From positions 1,922,001-1,986,000 of the forward strand of contig NW_027040693.1 of NCBI RefSeq assembly GCF_037179485.1: a stretch of DNA of 64,000 bases, read 5' to 3'. The translations under genes and the position numbers were made by a program. The notes below the pieces were generated by a model that made no database searches, was not told where the DNA came from, and saw only the letters and a program-made list of their open reading frames with translations. Of this stretch, positions 1 to 11,058 are shown piece after piece (the first letter of the stretch is position 1; each line of letters begins with the position of its first letter). Source of the DNA: Ochlerotatus camptorhynchus (taxonomy: Eukaryota > Arthropoda > Insecta > Diptera > Culicidae).

Positions 1-106
1 TTATAGAATAATAAGATATTATGATGATATTTTGTATGTGTAAGTAACAAGAAAAGATTGTAATGTTTGTGTTTGACGCATAAAACCTGCAAATTTAGCT
101 TTGGCA

Positions 107-202
107 GAGTCACAATGAGCGATTTTCTAATCGCCTCTTCGCGAAGAGTGGAGAGCGAAGAGTGGGTAAGATAAATGACAAAATCGCTTATTGCGACACT
201 CG
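107..202. repeat. short hairpin element (MITE-like)
   Basis: The two ends are inverted copies of each other: CAATGAGCGATTTT near 112 pairs with AAATCGCTTATTG near 181. The centre holds a perfect 14-bp palindrome, CTCTTCGCGAAGAG, at 135-148. No coding capacity is seen. The flanking parts of 1-344 are AT-rich and show nothing else I can name. Confidence 0.45.
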
Positions 203-344
203 TGTAGCAAAATTGGCAGGTATTATATCACATTGGCATTAGGCATGATCCAAGAAGTCCATAGAACTCTAGTGCTTTCGTTCGGTTTAATCCACGATTT
301 TGCTGCCGTTCCTTATTCATAGCCGAAATTTTTAATAATTTCAT

Positions 345-462
345 AGAGGTACCGTTGTTTGCGGATGAAGTTTGAGTCGGTATTATTTTTCTTCTGGATT
401 CCTGACATGATTGGAGTAAAGAAATAACTGGAAATACTCCATCTGCAAGCAACGGTACCACT
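345..462. mobile_element. MITE, GAGGTACCG-ended, copy 1
   Basis: The ends form a terminal inverted repeat of about 24 bp: GAGGTACCGTTGTTTGCGGA at the left and its diverged complement ending at CAACGGTACCACT on the right. A second copy with the same ends lies at 28855-29014, so this is a dispersed family. The interior is short and non-coding. The open frames crossing it are chance products of the hairpin. Confidence 0.7.
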
Positions 463-2321
463 TGTAGCTTCAAAAACAAATCCAAAATCTTCATTTCCAT
501 AGCAAACATCTTCACATGTCTGCTTAAAGTTTAAAAATCCTTCGGAAGTCTTCTTCAGTTCCGGAATGCCTTCATGACCCAAATGTGTTCACAGAATTTC
601 AAATGTCTTCAAACTGATGTCGTGACCATGCCGGTAGTTGCTGGTGTGATGTTCAAATATAATGAACGATTTATCGCGAAAGATCAATCCCGGCCAAAGG
701 GGGTGGAACCGAAAATTTGACGATTTAACGGTTGACTGTTTTACCGATCTGATCACAAGCGACAAACGTACACCGAATGATCGACCGTCACGTCACGCAA
801 ACTCATCGCAGTTCTCGCTTATAAGTGGATTGTTTGATTTGTTTTCGTTGCACCTAACGAACCACCCTCGGAAGAAACAGCAGGTGGGCAGGGCAGGTGG
901 CCATCGAAGCCGGCAGGATAAGTTGGATTGTTGTGCTCGGGAGGGAGCTATTAAAAAGTTTCCTCCAGTAGCCATCATAAAAGTGTTCGCTGATGAGCTG
1001 TGGAACGAGATTGGACGATGATGGCGTGGTCGGTGCTCCGAGCACAATGTAGCGTGAAATGTTCGATGGTCACTTGATAATTTTCTGTGATTATCTGTGG
1101 GAGGGGTCCTACGAGGGAAGGTACGGCAAATCGGAGGAGCAGATTGAACAAGAGTTTAATGAGTTAAGTTTTGTTCTGCACACCCAGTTGAAATCAAATA
1201 CTGGGAATATTGGTTTTCTCGTTCTGTAGTTGAAGCTTCGGCGCTGCGACTAAATAGGACAAAGTGCGAGGGACTGTTTGCCGAGCAATAAGGACTGAAA
1301 CGAAGAGGTTTTCGGGGAGTTTGAATAGCACAAACAAGAATCTTTCAAATATTTATTTTCCGGCAAAGTTCGGTTCTCAGATATTTTTAAACGAAAAGCA
1401 ATTAGCGACTTGTTTCGGTGCAAAATGATTTCATCGCAGTTTGTCAGTATTTTATTAATTCATGGTTAGTGTGAATTCTTGCTCGAGCGATTGCTTTCCA
1501 CCGAATTTGTGGATAAACGATTGATTCCCGATAAATGGCAATTGAAGGTTCATCGTCGTCGTCGTCTTCGTCGTCGTCGCAAGGATGACCCAAAAGTTTA
1601 CCCCCTCCCAAACCCACGGAGAAACTCTCGTCGCATCGTTATGGGAAAACTTTTGCTGCTCTGCTGAGGAAATCTTGGATCGGGTTTTCCCAATCTGCAA
1701 CGGCGGCGACGAGGTTTTTGCATCAATTTGCCATTTTTGTGATTTCGGTATTCGATTACAACTTTCTGAACCCACCACCGTCGTCTGCTCGATTCCCAAT
1801 GCTCCGATTGATGGACTGACGGAATCCTTACTCGGGGGGGTAACGGATGAGATCCAAAGTTAGTGAATAAATCGACCGCAGAAGTATTTTGCAAAACTAG
1901 TAAATCTGAACTTTCGAAATAGTAACACTACAACCAAGTCATGAAGCGCAACACAATCCGCTACCTACTGCTACACTAGTGTTGGGGTCGAGAGGTGTTC
2001 TCTTTTTCTTTCTTACGGATTCTGATGGAGAGTAAGTTTTTCGCCAGCCGAGTCCGGAGGATATTGCGGGGCCTAGGGGTCAAGCAGCAGTACAACTTTG
2101 TTTCGAGATTTAGCGCAATAGTGCGATGTGCTGCATGGTAGATGTTGATGGTGCAGTGTGCAGTTCTCGGAAATAGCCTCGAGGGAGGGGATTTCAACCA
2201 CATCAACAACAAACCCCGAACAAGCGTACAACCACACCGAGAAGAAAACAGTGATTGATTACCATTGCTCAAACACACTCAACGGCAACGCAGAGTGTTG
2301 CACCACCACCCGAGTAGCAAG
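463..2321. other. unassigned, possible upstream region of a host gene
   Basis: No recognisable gene or transposon is seen. GC content rises towards 1500-2300, and there is a CGT/TCG trinucleotide microsatellite at about 1553-1580. Several short open frames on both strands overlap here with no family resemblance. Lying just upstream of the candidate exon at 2322, the stretch could be promoter or 5' untranslated sequence, but I see no decisive core-promoter motif. Confidence 0.3.
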
Positions 2322-2504
2322 ATGGTGAGCTTGAGGGTATTATGGCTACATAGAAGGAAGGCTATGGGATGCATGTTTGCCACTCTTTGCTTGTTTTTAA
2401 TTTTCATGGAACAACGGACCGGACTCCGATCCTGGGGAAAGAAGGCACTTGAGAACGAGACGAGCTGGCTGGAAGAGATCAAATTCATCATTCCAGTCGA
2501 ACGA
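2322..2504 (+). CDS. candidate first coding exon, type II membrane protein
   Basis: An ATG in good Kozak context (CAAGATGG) opens 61 codons. The product has a short basic N-terminus (LHRRK), then a hydrophobic segment at residues 16-29 (GCMFATLCLFLIFM), then a charged stem (KKALENETSWLEE). The exon can end at 2504, where CGA is followed by GTGAGC, a plausible splice donor, leaving phase 0. This layout is typical of Golgi type II enzymes such as glycosyl- and sulfotransferases, but no catalytic domain is in the window and I do not recognise the family. The frame stays open to 2759 if unspliced. It is the only stretch that looks like a host exon, and it could still be a chance frame. Confidence 0.4.
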
Positions 2505-3290
2505 GTGAGCGAGCGAGCGGGTGGGCGTTGCTCGGAGCTGAATTTTCTCGTGAAAAAGACAGGTGATATTTTTTCCTTGGGTTTACCTGTTGCCGAAGGG
2601 GCTACCTGGAAAATTGCGAGCTTTGTACCTGGAAAACCACACCGATCATCGCCACTCATCATGAGCACTTTTTCAAATGTTCCCTTCAGATTCACGCGCT
2701 ATTGGTTTTTCACTGCCAGACTTTCTTGCTCAAAAGGACAGTTGAGAACAAAATTGTAGCACTACTCTGACGTGGTTTTTCATTGTTCATCTTGAAATTG
2801 AATGTGTGCACTTTAATTCCTTGCTTTAATGCCTACATTTCATGATCAAAATAATCCTACAATTTATTGCATATTTCCAATATTTCCAATTTCCGAATTT
2901 TTAGCGATGAAAGACTATGAATGTTTTTGTTTTTCTTCACGAGGGGTAAATCAAATGAAAATTTGTTTAATATTTTAAATGAACGCATCTCTGCATTATT
3001 TGTCATGGTTTTTTTCAACGCTAGATATTTGGAAAAGGCATGGATGGATCATATTGTTAATATGATATATTTGATGTTTCGTACCTCATTAGACTCCTGA
3101 GTACAAAATCATATGTTCGCCTTGGCCATACATAGGGTTGTCATAAATGGTTTTTGTTTGTAAGACTGGTTAAATCGGTAAAAACCCGGCAGTAGAAAAA
3201 AATTAGTCATAAATGGAAAACAAATGCTAACTTAAAGTAAATTGCTACGCACAATTAGACCTGCAATTCGTGATTCAATAAGTTTTAAAA
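2505..3290. other. AT-rich, possible intron sequence
   Basis: If the exon at 2322-2504 is real, this is the start of its intron. The first 250 bases keep the open frame but switch to low-complexity codons (GAGCGAGCGAGCGG). After 2760 the sequence is AT-rich with no gene or bounded repeat that I can see. Confidence 0.3.
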
Positions 3291-3938
3291 ACTACAAGGG
3301 ATAGCCCTATGGGGTTGTACGCAATGGTGACGTCTTATATAATAAATCTTATTTAATAACTGCAGCAGGAACTTGTAATTTGTGTAGGAATAGGAATTTG
3401 AGCGGGGTTCTCTCTGTTTATACTTATTAGTATGACGCACTTGATATAGATGGGCCACAGTAACTCACGAAGAGCTTCTGATTCCGATCAATAGCGGTGC
3501 GGCTTCTTCCTCATTCTATGGAGGGGCTGCAGCTCGCTGCTTGCAGGCAGCCTTTCATGGTGTACTGGAGAAAACCACCACTCACCATGCAGTGAGTGGT
3601 GGAACCCCATTTGGTGAGACCGGATGGAATTCAACTTTGAAATCTGTGTTAGGGAAATCTCTTTTCGTAGGCAATCGGTGATAATTTTAATTATCATACC
3701 AACAGTTACACATTCGTGCAGTTTTCAATAGTGACATTTTGAAAAATGACAAAGTCTTAAAATAAACAGATGCGTAGAAATATTTCTGATCGATTGGTGT
3801 TAAAATTTTTGAAATTGGTCCAGGGGAAGCTGGGTTATTAATGTTCAAAATCTTTCATAATTTTGTTACATGTTCCATTTTCGGTTTTCACAAAATGTAC
3901 CCCCATATAGAAAACACAGACGTAGTCCTACGTCAAAA
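3291..3938 (+). mobile_element. interspersed repeat family X, copy 1 (about 650 bp)
   Basis: It begins ACTACAAGGGATAGCCC and ends GACGTAGTCCTACGTC followed by AAAAG. The same sequence in inverted orientation fills 33733-34347, with shared internal blocks (AGCGGGGTTCTCTCTG, CTCTTCGTGA-type segments). An internal hairpin, CACTCAC/GTGAGTG, lies near 3580-3600. There is no coding potential. The palindromic end GACGTAGTCCTACGTC also occurs at the ends of a different repeat at 36600 and 53785. It is likely a non-autonomous DNA element; class unknown. Confidence 0.65.
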
Positions 3939-3989
3939 GTCCATTAATGGTTGCTTTACAGTACTTTTATTAAAACTTCAAAGTTACAG

Positions 3990-4686
3990 CATTCGATGGT
4001 TACATTTATCCAGTTCGAACGAAATCTCGAACCTTCCCCTTGATGGAGCCCATCAACGTCCGCACAGTGGAAACTCACACGGAATTAGCGCATTTCTTCC
4101 ATTTTGCCCGCATTTGCTGGATGTCCTTTACAGCCCCACCTATTCGTCGAAGTCGCTGCTTTAAAATTGCCCAGTATTTTTCGATTGGTCCGAGCAATTC
4201 GGAGGATTCATTAGCTTGGGGACAAAATCGATTGGCAGCACCACCTTGAAGCTGGCCAAATCGGGCCAAAAGATGACTTGGCCCCTATGCTTGCGGATGA
4301 ACGGCAATACACGCTTTTTCAGGCATTCTTCGGTGTAAACTTGGGATGTCATCGTCGAGGATGAGACGAATGGTTCCGTTTTCAGGCCATAACTGCAAAT
4401 CGCTTGCCAAATCATGGCCTTCTTCGCGAACTTGTCGGCAAACATGAACTTCAATCTTCCTGGCACATCGCGATGTAAAACTTTTGACCGGAAGCTGCTT
4501 AAAACCGAGTTGGACGTATTTTTCGTCATCGATCAAAGTGCAGCCCTTGTGTTTCGTCAAAACACGGTCGTACAAGAGCCTTACTCGCTTTTTGACCATG
4601 GAATCCTGCTTCATGTGCCGGTTGGGATGTTTACTGGCTTTGTACGACTTGTATCCTTCCCTGGCAAGGATGTTCCGTACCGTTTG
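3990..4686 (-). pseudogene. DD37E Tc1/mariner-type transposase fragment 1
   Basis: Minus-strand frames give the C-terminal two thirds of an ITmD37E-like transposase: RNILAREGYKSYK, the first catalytic Asp in LIDDEKYV, MIWQAIC, the second Asp in IFWPDLAS, and the Glu in PIEKYWAI. At least two frame changes split it between 4160 and 4530. The N-terminal helix-turn-helix region is missing because the 136-bp-array element starts at about 4687. A second copy at 9050-9665 is close in sequence (shared RNILAREGYKSYKASKHPNR). The protein would cut and join transposon ends in the nucleus, but this copy is dead. Confidence 0.85.
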
Positions 4687-5557
4687 AATTGGAAAATTGG
4701 CATCCGCCGCCATTTTGGAATCCACGATGGCGCACCAAAATCCAATATGGCGGCCCCCGGACAGGGAATATGCATCTAAACCCATGCAATATGTGTATCT
4801 CCGGAATGGGTTCAATAAGTGGAAGTGGAAAATTGACATCCGCCGCCATTTCGGATTCCAAGATGGCGGACCAAAATCCAATATGGTGGCCCCCGGGCAG
4901 GGCATATGCATCTAAGCCCATGCAATATTTGTATCTACGGAATGGGTTAAATAAATGGAAGTGGAAAATTGACATCCGTCGCCATTTTGGAATCCAAGAT
5001 GGCGGACCAAAATCCAATATGGTGGCCCTCGGACAGGGAATATGCATATAAACCCATGCAATATGGGTATCTACGGAATAAGCTCGATAAGAGGAAGTGG
5101 AAAATTGACATCCGCCGCCATTGTCGAATCCAAGATGGTGGACCAAAATCCAAAAGCCCTTGGACAGGGAATATGCATCTAAACCCATGCAATATGGGAG
5201 CTTATTCCGTTCCAATTTTGGTCCGCCATCTTGGATTCCAAAATGGCGTCGGATGTTGTTTTCTACTTCCACTCATTGAGCCCATTTCGGAGATACCCAT
5301 ATTGCATGGGTTTAGATGCAAAGTCCCTGTCCGGGGTCGCCATATTGGATTCCAAAATGGCGGTCGTCGATTTTTACTTTGATTGTAATACCAAGCTATT
5401 GATTTTCCGTTTGGTTTTTTGTTACATCATAATCAGCTAAGATAAAATCAGCCGTGATTTTCTGTTTGTGATTTTGCTGATCTCAAGATCAGCAGTGATT
5501 TTCGACCGTTCCTGATTTTGGATTTTTTTTTGATTTTTTTTCCATCGACTACTTTGT
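4687..5557 (+). mobile_element. hAT-like foldback element with 136-bp tandem arrays, copy B (partial)
   Basis: Direct 136-bp units start at 4704, 4840, 4976 and 5112 (CCGCCGCCATTTTGGAATCC). From about 5205 to 5375 the same units run in the opposite direction. The right end, 5376-5557, is the reverse complement of the left end of the complete copy at 20092: it shares CCAAACGGAAAATCAAT and CCAAAATCAGG. The left end is missing, cut against the DD37E fragment. Frames stay open across the units only because the unit lacks stops; no protein is implied. Confidence 0.75.
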
Positions 5558-6346
5558 TCAAACTTGCACCAGTTGTTCTCTATAGAAGTGTTAACAAACC
5601 ACGCTGTCATAGATGTTCCCAACACTAGAGGCGTGCTAGCGGTGCGCGAGGGGCGTAGCAATTTACTTTTAGTCAGCCTTTAACTAAAGGTTAGGAAGTC
5701 TTGAAAACTTTCTTGTAAAGCTTATTAAGATCTAAGCAAAGCATATGAAATTTAGGAAACTACAGTACCGTAAAACGGGGTATCTACAGCGAATCCAAAC
5801 ACATAGAGCAACCAACGGTACAGACAAAACGCTTGCTACGACTACAAAAACGAACTCTAATTGCAACACAGCTCGCTCAGAGTGGTAAAAGGATGATGAA
5901 ATATTGCTTGCCTGCTTTGTTGCAATATAAATACCACCACTTTCATCAAGTTTTTGTCGTATCTGAAATTATTTGCCACTGCTTTATAGATACTGCATGT
6001 TTGCTTGACAATTGCTGCAGCAGCCACAGAATTTGAAGCATTATTGGGATCATTATTGGCCGCGTTGCCTTTCGTCATAGCTGATTTGAGACCAGGCTGG
6101 ATAGTTTTACGGTCGGTATGTCTCATACGTTTAGCCAATTTCAGCGTATGTAACATAACAAAAATAAAGTGTAAAGTTATGCACATACTGACCTTATTAA
6201 CACTCGGATTAAGATCTTTCTTAATGCTGAGTAAATCTTCGTGAGAGATTTTTTACCTGATTGTTTTAAACTTAAGCCCACTGGTCTTCCAGCGACGTTT
6301 GAAAAACTAACCACGGCTTAGGTTCTTCTGCGTTAGAAATGATTTC
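5558..6346. other. unassigned; contains one MITE end
   Basis: At 5767 the sequence TACCGTAAAACGGGGTA matches the terminal repeat of the MITE at 17271-17883, but no partner end is visible, so this is a solo or truncated end. The rest is AT-rich with no gene I can support. Confidence 0.35.
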
Positions 6347-7102
6347 AAGGGGTAGGTCACTCAACACATAGTGTCGAAATTAGATTCAGCACAGCTTGGG
6401 CACATCCATCGGCACACCTTCGGCACAATCTCGTAGGCATTGGATTGTTGTAAATAAATTGGGAGCACTGACGGACAACTGTCATTGAAGTTGTTCACAA
6501 CATTACGTGCTGTTTACTGTATATTCAGGAAAGTCCTCTAATTGAATATACCAGAGGAACTCAGACCAGCAGTTCACTTCTCGGTTCACTTATAGATCTA
6601 AATACGAAATGAAGGTTCTAGACTGGGCTCAAGAGAAAGAGTACCCCAGCACCCATTAGTACCCTTAATTCAAATAATGCTGTAGCTCACACAAAACAAA
6701 CTACAGAAGTCATATTCATCATCCTCTTCTATAGTCGGTCTCCAACAACGTTCCCAACCGGTTCCAACTCTTTCCGACCGCTGATAGTCTGTTGCTTTTC
6801 ACATCACGAAAAACTATGTTTCTAGTCTGCCTTTGAGCGTATTTTAAAACCCTAAAACACATGACTTTTATTATCCTATGAACACAAAACACCATAATTT
6901 CACACACCCGCCTCTTTCCGCGAGTCATCCTCAATCCTTGCAATTTCAAACCAAAACATTCAAGGCGTCAGAAATACCGGGTTGCCGGGATGGGTATATA
7001 CAAACAACCGCAGCTTACTCTATGACCGGCACAATCGACACACCTGCGGCACACTGACAAAAAAGATGACCCAAGATTGGTGTGCGGAGTGACCTACCCT
7101 TT
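6347..7102. mobile_element. candidate non-autonomous element bounded by inverted repeats
   Basis: AAGGGGTAGGTCACTC at the left pairs with GAGTGACCTACCCTT at the right, a 15-bp inverted repeat 755 bp apart. Both ends also carry GGCACA/CACACC-rich segments next to the termini. The interior has no transposase. Target duplication is not clear, so the boundaries rest on the inverted repeat alone. Confidence 0.5.
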
Positions 7103-7495
7103 GCATGATTTACACATTTTTATGAATTTGTTTTTTTTTATGTGGTGCTTTTTTCTTATAAAAATCTACACACTCACACAATTCGACAGTCAACATGGTT
7201 TGAACGTCTTGTTAACATCTTTTTCTGGATATTTGTGAACCTCAATTTTCATAAACTGACCAATTTGTTTATACTAGTAAACGGCAATGTAACATGCGTG
7301 AGCCGTACTCATGATATTTTCTGGGTGGCGACCTCTCATTTTTTACGCCCTTCCACCCTGGGGAGAGGTGACTGTCAAATACGAACAATCATCAATTACC
7401 TCGCATAACTGGTTGCAAACGACAACAAAGCCATAAGAAACGATGGTTTGTTGATGTTTGGAATTCCCATATGGCAAATCAATGAGCGTAAACAG

Positions 7496-7627
7496 GTGAG
7501 GCCCAGTAAATTTGTCGTCTCTTTCGTTCTCCGGCTGATTAAATGGATGAAGTTAGTTTGACGTCACACTCCTTAAACCGTTTAAACAACGGGAGAACGA
7601 AAGAGATAGCAAATTCACTGAGCCTAA
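7496..7627. mobile_element. hairpin MITE, 132 bp
   Basis: The left arm GTGAGGCCCAGTAAATTTG and the right arm CAAATTCACTGAGCCTAAC pair, and the pairing continues inward through TCTCTTTCGTTCTCC. Arms are about 45 bp with a few mismatches. No coding capacity. Confidence 0.7.
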
Positions 7628-7974
7628 CATATTTACATCTCTTTGATGGACTTTCAGTAGACCGATTTGACAGCACATCCCGCCCCTGTTGCCACCCTGC
7701 TCAGAAAGAGATGTCGCAACAAATTCTCTCTTTCATACCTGTTTTCTAAGACATGAAGTGAGAGCTGTTCCACCAACGACCCGATGAGACAGCTTATAGA
7801 AGTTTTATACATTCAAATTCATATCCCTGTTCATTTGGTTTTTCCTTGATTTCGTTGAACTTCGATGAAACTCTTCAATTTTTTCTGATGCTCTTAGAAC
7901 TTTTTTAAAGTTCTCAGAACGTCTCGGAGTCTCGTGAGTCGTAGAACTTATCAGAAGGACATTGAACTCCCCTA

Positions 7975-8110
7975 AAGCTCACAAAATGTCCCTGAAGTTG
8001 GCAGAATTTTCCTGAAGTTTATAGAGCTTCTCTGAAGATCGAAGCACATCTTTAAAGTTTGAAAAATTTTCCAGAACTGAGATCAATGAACTTCTCTGAA
8101 GGTTGTTAAA
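7975..8110. repeat. degenerate 20-bp minisatellite
   Basis: Successive 20-base units begin with AAG and end near CTG, for example AAGTTGGCAGAATTTTCCTG then AAGTTTATAGAGCTTCTCTG. More diverged units extend upstream to about 7860 and downstream to about 8180. The unit phase slips by 2-4 bases at two places. Confidence 0.6.
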
Positions 8111-8180
8111 CTTCTCTGATTCTTTTGAGGAACGTCTTTGACTTTCCTTAAATCCATTACGGTTCCCTATAGTTCGCAAA

Positions 8181-9049
8181 ATTTCCTAGAAAGTCGCTGA
8201 GCCTTCCTGAAAGTTTCCTTAGACACAATAAGGGAACTGCAATGAAGCTCTAGCAATTCTGTAATAATTAAAGGTGAAGACTACCTAAACTCACTGGGCA
8301 AGAGCAGGTAACATCATGTGAGTTTCATTTCTGTATTATCGGCATTATCTGTTAACCGATTTTCAAACAACTTCGTCATGGGTTCCAAAAGTTCAAACTA
8401 ATTTTCTATCCCTCAGGGTTGTAAATGCCACCCTCGTCACCAGCTGAGTACGGGACACAAACATTTTAGATACCTACTCATTCCTTTATTGAACTTCAAT
8501 AAAAATCTTTCAACAAACGTCGCTACTAAAGTGGCGCGATTTTTTTTTTTTTTTTTTTTTGACAGAATCGCTTTTTCTTCGAGAGATTCAAAAACACTCG
8601 AAACAGGCAGAAAATCAATGCCTACTATGATTACGTGGCTGTCTTGGACTGTCCTGTTCGTTTATTTCTCTTTTACTATTATGAGGGAAGAGCAATGAAA
8701 CAAGAAGTTGTTCTAGCAACAAATATTAATTGATTTTGCGCAAAGTCGACGTAATCAATTTGCATCTTGCCTGAGAGACAAAGAGAACTCTTTAATGCCA
8801 TTTGGATTAATTCAATCAACTTTTGAGCCTGATTTAACTGCATTTGTTCAATTCGCAATAGTTTTGTATCGTCAATAGTCCAATATACGCCTTCGTTTTC
8901 GGCGTTGTAAACTTCAAAACACCTTTTCTCAAAAAACCCAAGATGAAATATTTTCAAACCATCACAGAGTTGATTGTTAGGATCAATACTAACATCCTGT
9001 GAAGAAAACATAGAGGTACATGGATGTTGCAAAAAAAAATGATCTTCGA
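8181..9049. other. unassigned; open frame continuous with transposase
   Basis: The stretch holds a poly-T run at about 8541-8561. From 9049 back to 8679 a minus-strand frame continues in phase from the DD37E transposase but has no similarity to it (it begins HFFLQHPCTSMF). This looks like unrelated DNA joined to a truncated transposon, making an accidental fusion frame. I do not recognise it. Confidence 0.35.
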
Positions 9050-9665
9050 TGTAAACTTGGGATGTCATCGTCGAGGATGTGACGAATGGTTCCGTTTTCA
9101 GGCCAGAACTGCAAATCGCTTGCCAAATCATGGTCTTCTTCTCGAACTTATCGGCAAACACGAACTTGAATCTTCCCGGCACATCCCCAAGTCCAGTCGC
9201 GATGTAAAACTTTTGACCGGGAAGCTGCTTAAAATAGAGTTTGACGTATGTTTCATCATCGATCAAAGTGCAGCCCTTGTGTTTCGTCAAAACACGGTCG
9301 TACAAGAGACTTACTCGTTTTTTGGCCACGGAATCCTGCTTCATGTGCCGGTTCGGATGTTTACTGGCTTTGTACGACTTGTATCCTTCCCTGGCAAGGA
9401 TGTTCCGCACATACCTACTTCCATACCTACTGGCCACATCTCGGATCGAAAGACCGGGGTTGGCTTTAACGCACCTTAACACCTTGCTGACGATCCCTGG
9501 TTCCAGTTTTTTGTAGGTCCGCTGAATCCTTTCCACACTCAGAGTTCCCTTGTAGGTTTTGAGCACTCGACAAACTGTTGTTTTTGGCATCTTCAGCCAG
9601 CTTGGAACCGGACCACTCCAGATTTTCCAGGTGTTTGTGCACAGTATGTTTTCTTCTTTCGAGTT
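9050..9665 (-). pseudogene. DD37E Tc1/mariner-type transposase fragment 2
   Basis: This is the N-terminal half of an ITmD37E-like transposase. It has helix-turn-helix-like MPKTTVCRVLKTYKG, then GLSIRDVASRYG, RNILAREGYKSYK, the first catalytic Asp in LIDDETYVK, DVPGRFKFVFADKF and MIWQAICSSGLKTEPF. It stops at SQVYIED, before the second Asp and the Glu, where unrelated DNA begins at about 9050. Within this part the frame is intact. At the other side, 9697, the 136-bp-array element begins. The protein cannot be catalytic. Confidence 0.85.
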
Positions 9666-9696
9666 CCAGTTGACGTTATTTCTGAACCCGATTGAC

Positions 9697-10677
9697 CAGT
9701 GCTGGCTAAAATGAGGATCAGAAAATCAAAATCAGCAATCTTTCAAGATCAATATCACCTAAAATCACAGGCTCCAATATCACACGTGATCTTCGACCAA
9801 TATCAGCCGTGATTTTCGATTCCTAAATTCAACCAGCATCAATATCAACCAAGATCAAAATCATCGAAAATCATAGGATTAGAAGATATGTTAAATTCTA
9901 GAGTTTGAGGCATTCTAAAATCCAAGTCAACATTCGGGATGAAATTGAAATGGTGGATTTAAACGGATGGCGGACCAAAATCCAATATGGTGGACCAAAA
10001 TCCAATATGGCGACCCCCGGACAGGGAATATGCATCTAAACCCATGCAATATGGGTATCTGTGAAATTGGCTCGATAAGTGGAAGTGGAAAATTGGCATC
10101 CACCGCCATTTTGGAATTCAAGAATGTGGACCAAAATCCAATATGGTGCCCCCCGGACAGGGAATATGCATCTAAACCAATGCAATATGGGTATCTACGG
10201 AATAAGCTCGATAAGTGGAAGTGGAAAATTGGCATCCGCCGCCATTTTGGAATCCAATATGGCGGTCCAAAATCCAATATGGCGGCCCTCGGACAGGGAA
10301 TATGCATCTAAACCAATGCAATATGGGTATCTGCAGAATAAGCTCGATAAGTGGAAGTAGAAAATAGACATCCGCCGCCATTTTGTAATTCAATATGGTG
10401 GACCAAAATCCAATATGGCGGTACCCGAACAGAGAATATGCATCTAAACCCATGCAATATGGGTGTCTGTGGAATGGGCTCGATGAGTGGAAGTGGAAAA
10501 TTGACATCCGACGCCATTTTGGAATCCAAGATGCTGGACCAAAATCCAATACGGCGGCCTCTGGACAGGGAATATGCATCTAAACCGATGCAATATGGGT
10601 GTCTGCGGAATGGGCTCGATAAGTGGAAGTAGAAAATTGACATCCACCGCCATTGTGGAATCCAAGATGGCGGACAC
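9697..10677 (+). mobile_element. hAT-like foldback element with 136-bp tandem arrays, copy D (partial)
   Basis: It starts CAGTGCTGGCTAAAATGA, matching the inverted right terminus of the copy ending at 22006. It then runs through about 250 bp rich in AAAATCA/GATCAA shared with that terminus. The array follows, with units starting at 10100, 10236, 10372, 10508 and 10644, an exact 136-bp period. It ends abruptly at about 10677 without the second arm, so this is half an element. It abuts a DD37E transposase fragment, as copy B does. Confidence 0.75.
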
Positions 10678-11058
10678 TACTTTATTTAAACTACCTGTCC
10701 TAGAGCTACCCGAAAAACAAACTATTGTAACTTAGGATATAAGTCGTTCTCCATAATAAGGACAGACATCTTCATCATCAGATTTTCGAGAAGAATCGAG
10801 GAAAATTTTACTCACTAACCACACTTTCTACGATTTTAAATTAAATGCTGTGGTCCTCAATCCTCAAGCCCACGGGTGTACGGGTAACTGCGTGTACCCG
10901 AAATTTGCATGAAGTGAATTAGGGTGGTTCAAAATATCAATTTTGCTCCATCCCGCTCCCGATTCTTCCAAAAATTGAGCTCATTCGGATGAAATCTCGT
11001 TGCTTTGAAGTTTATATAGGAATAGCTCTATGAGAAAAGAGAACTTTTCAATCTCATC
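10678..11058. other. unassigned; possible transposon end
   Basis: TTAGGGTGGTTCAAAATATC at about 10919 looks like the end of a DNA transposon, but I find no matching partner, so the assignment is weak. Otherwise no gene is seen. Confidence 0.25.

Noticed and set aside
662..1021. 119-codon plus-strand frame
   Set aside because: It is overlapped by open minus-strand frames, has no family resemblance and no splice or start context to support it.
4690..5370. Long open frames on both strands over the 136-bp arrays, which look like repetitive proteins
   Set aside because: The 136-bp period is not a multiple of three, and several phases on both strands are open at once. This is the signature of a stop-poor satellite unit, not of coding sequence.
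8679..9049. C-terminal half of the 303-codon minus-strand frame as a true domain of the transposase
   Set aside because: It replaces the part that should hold the second Asp and the Glu and has no similarity to it; it is read as unrelated DNA joined by truncation.
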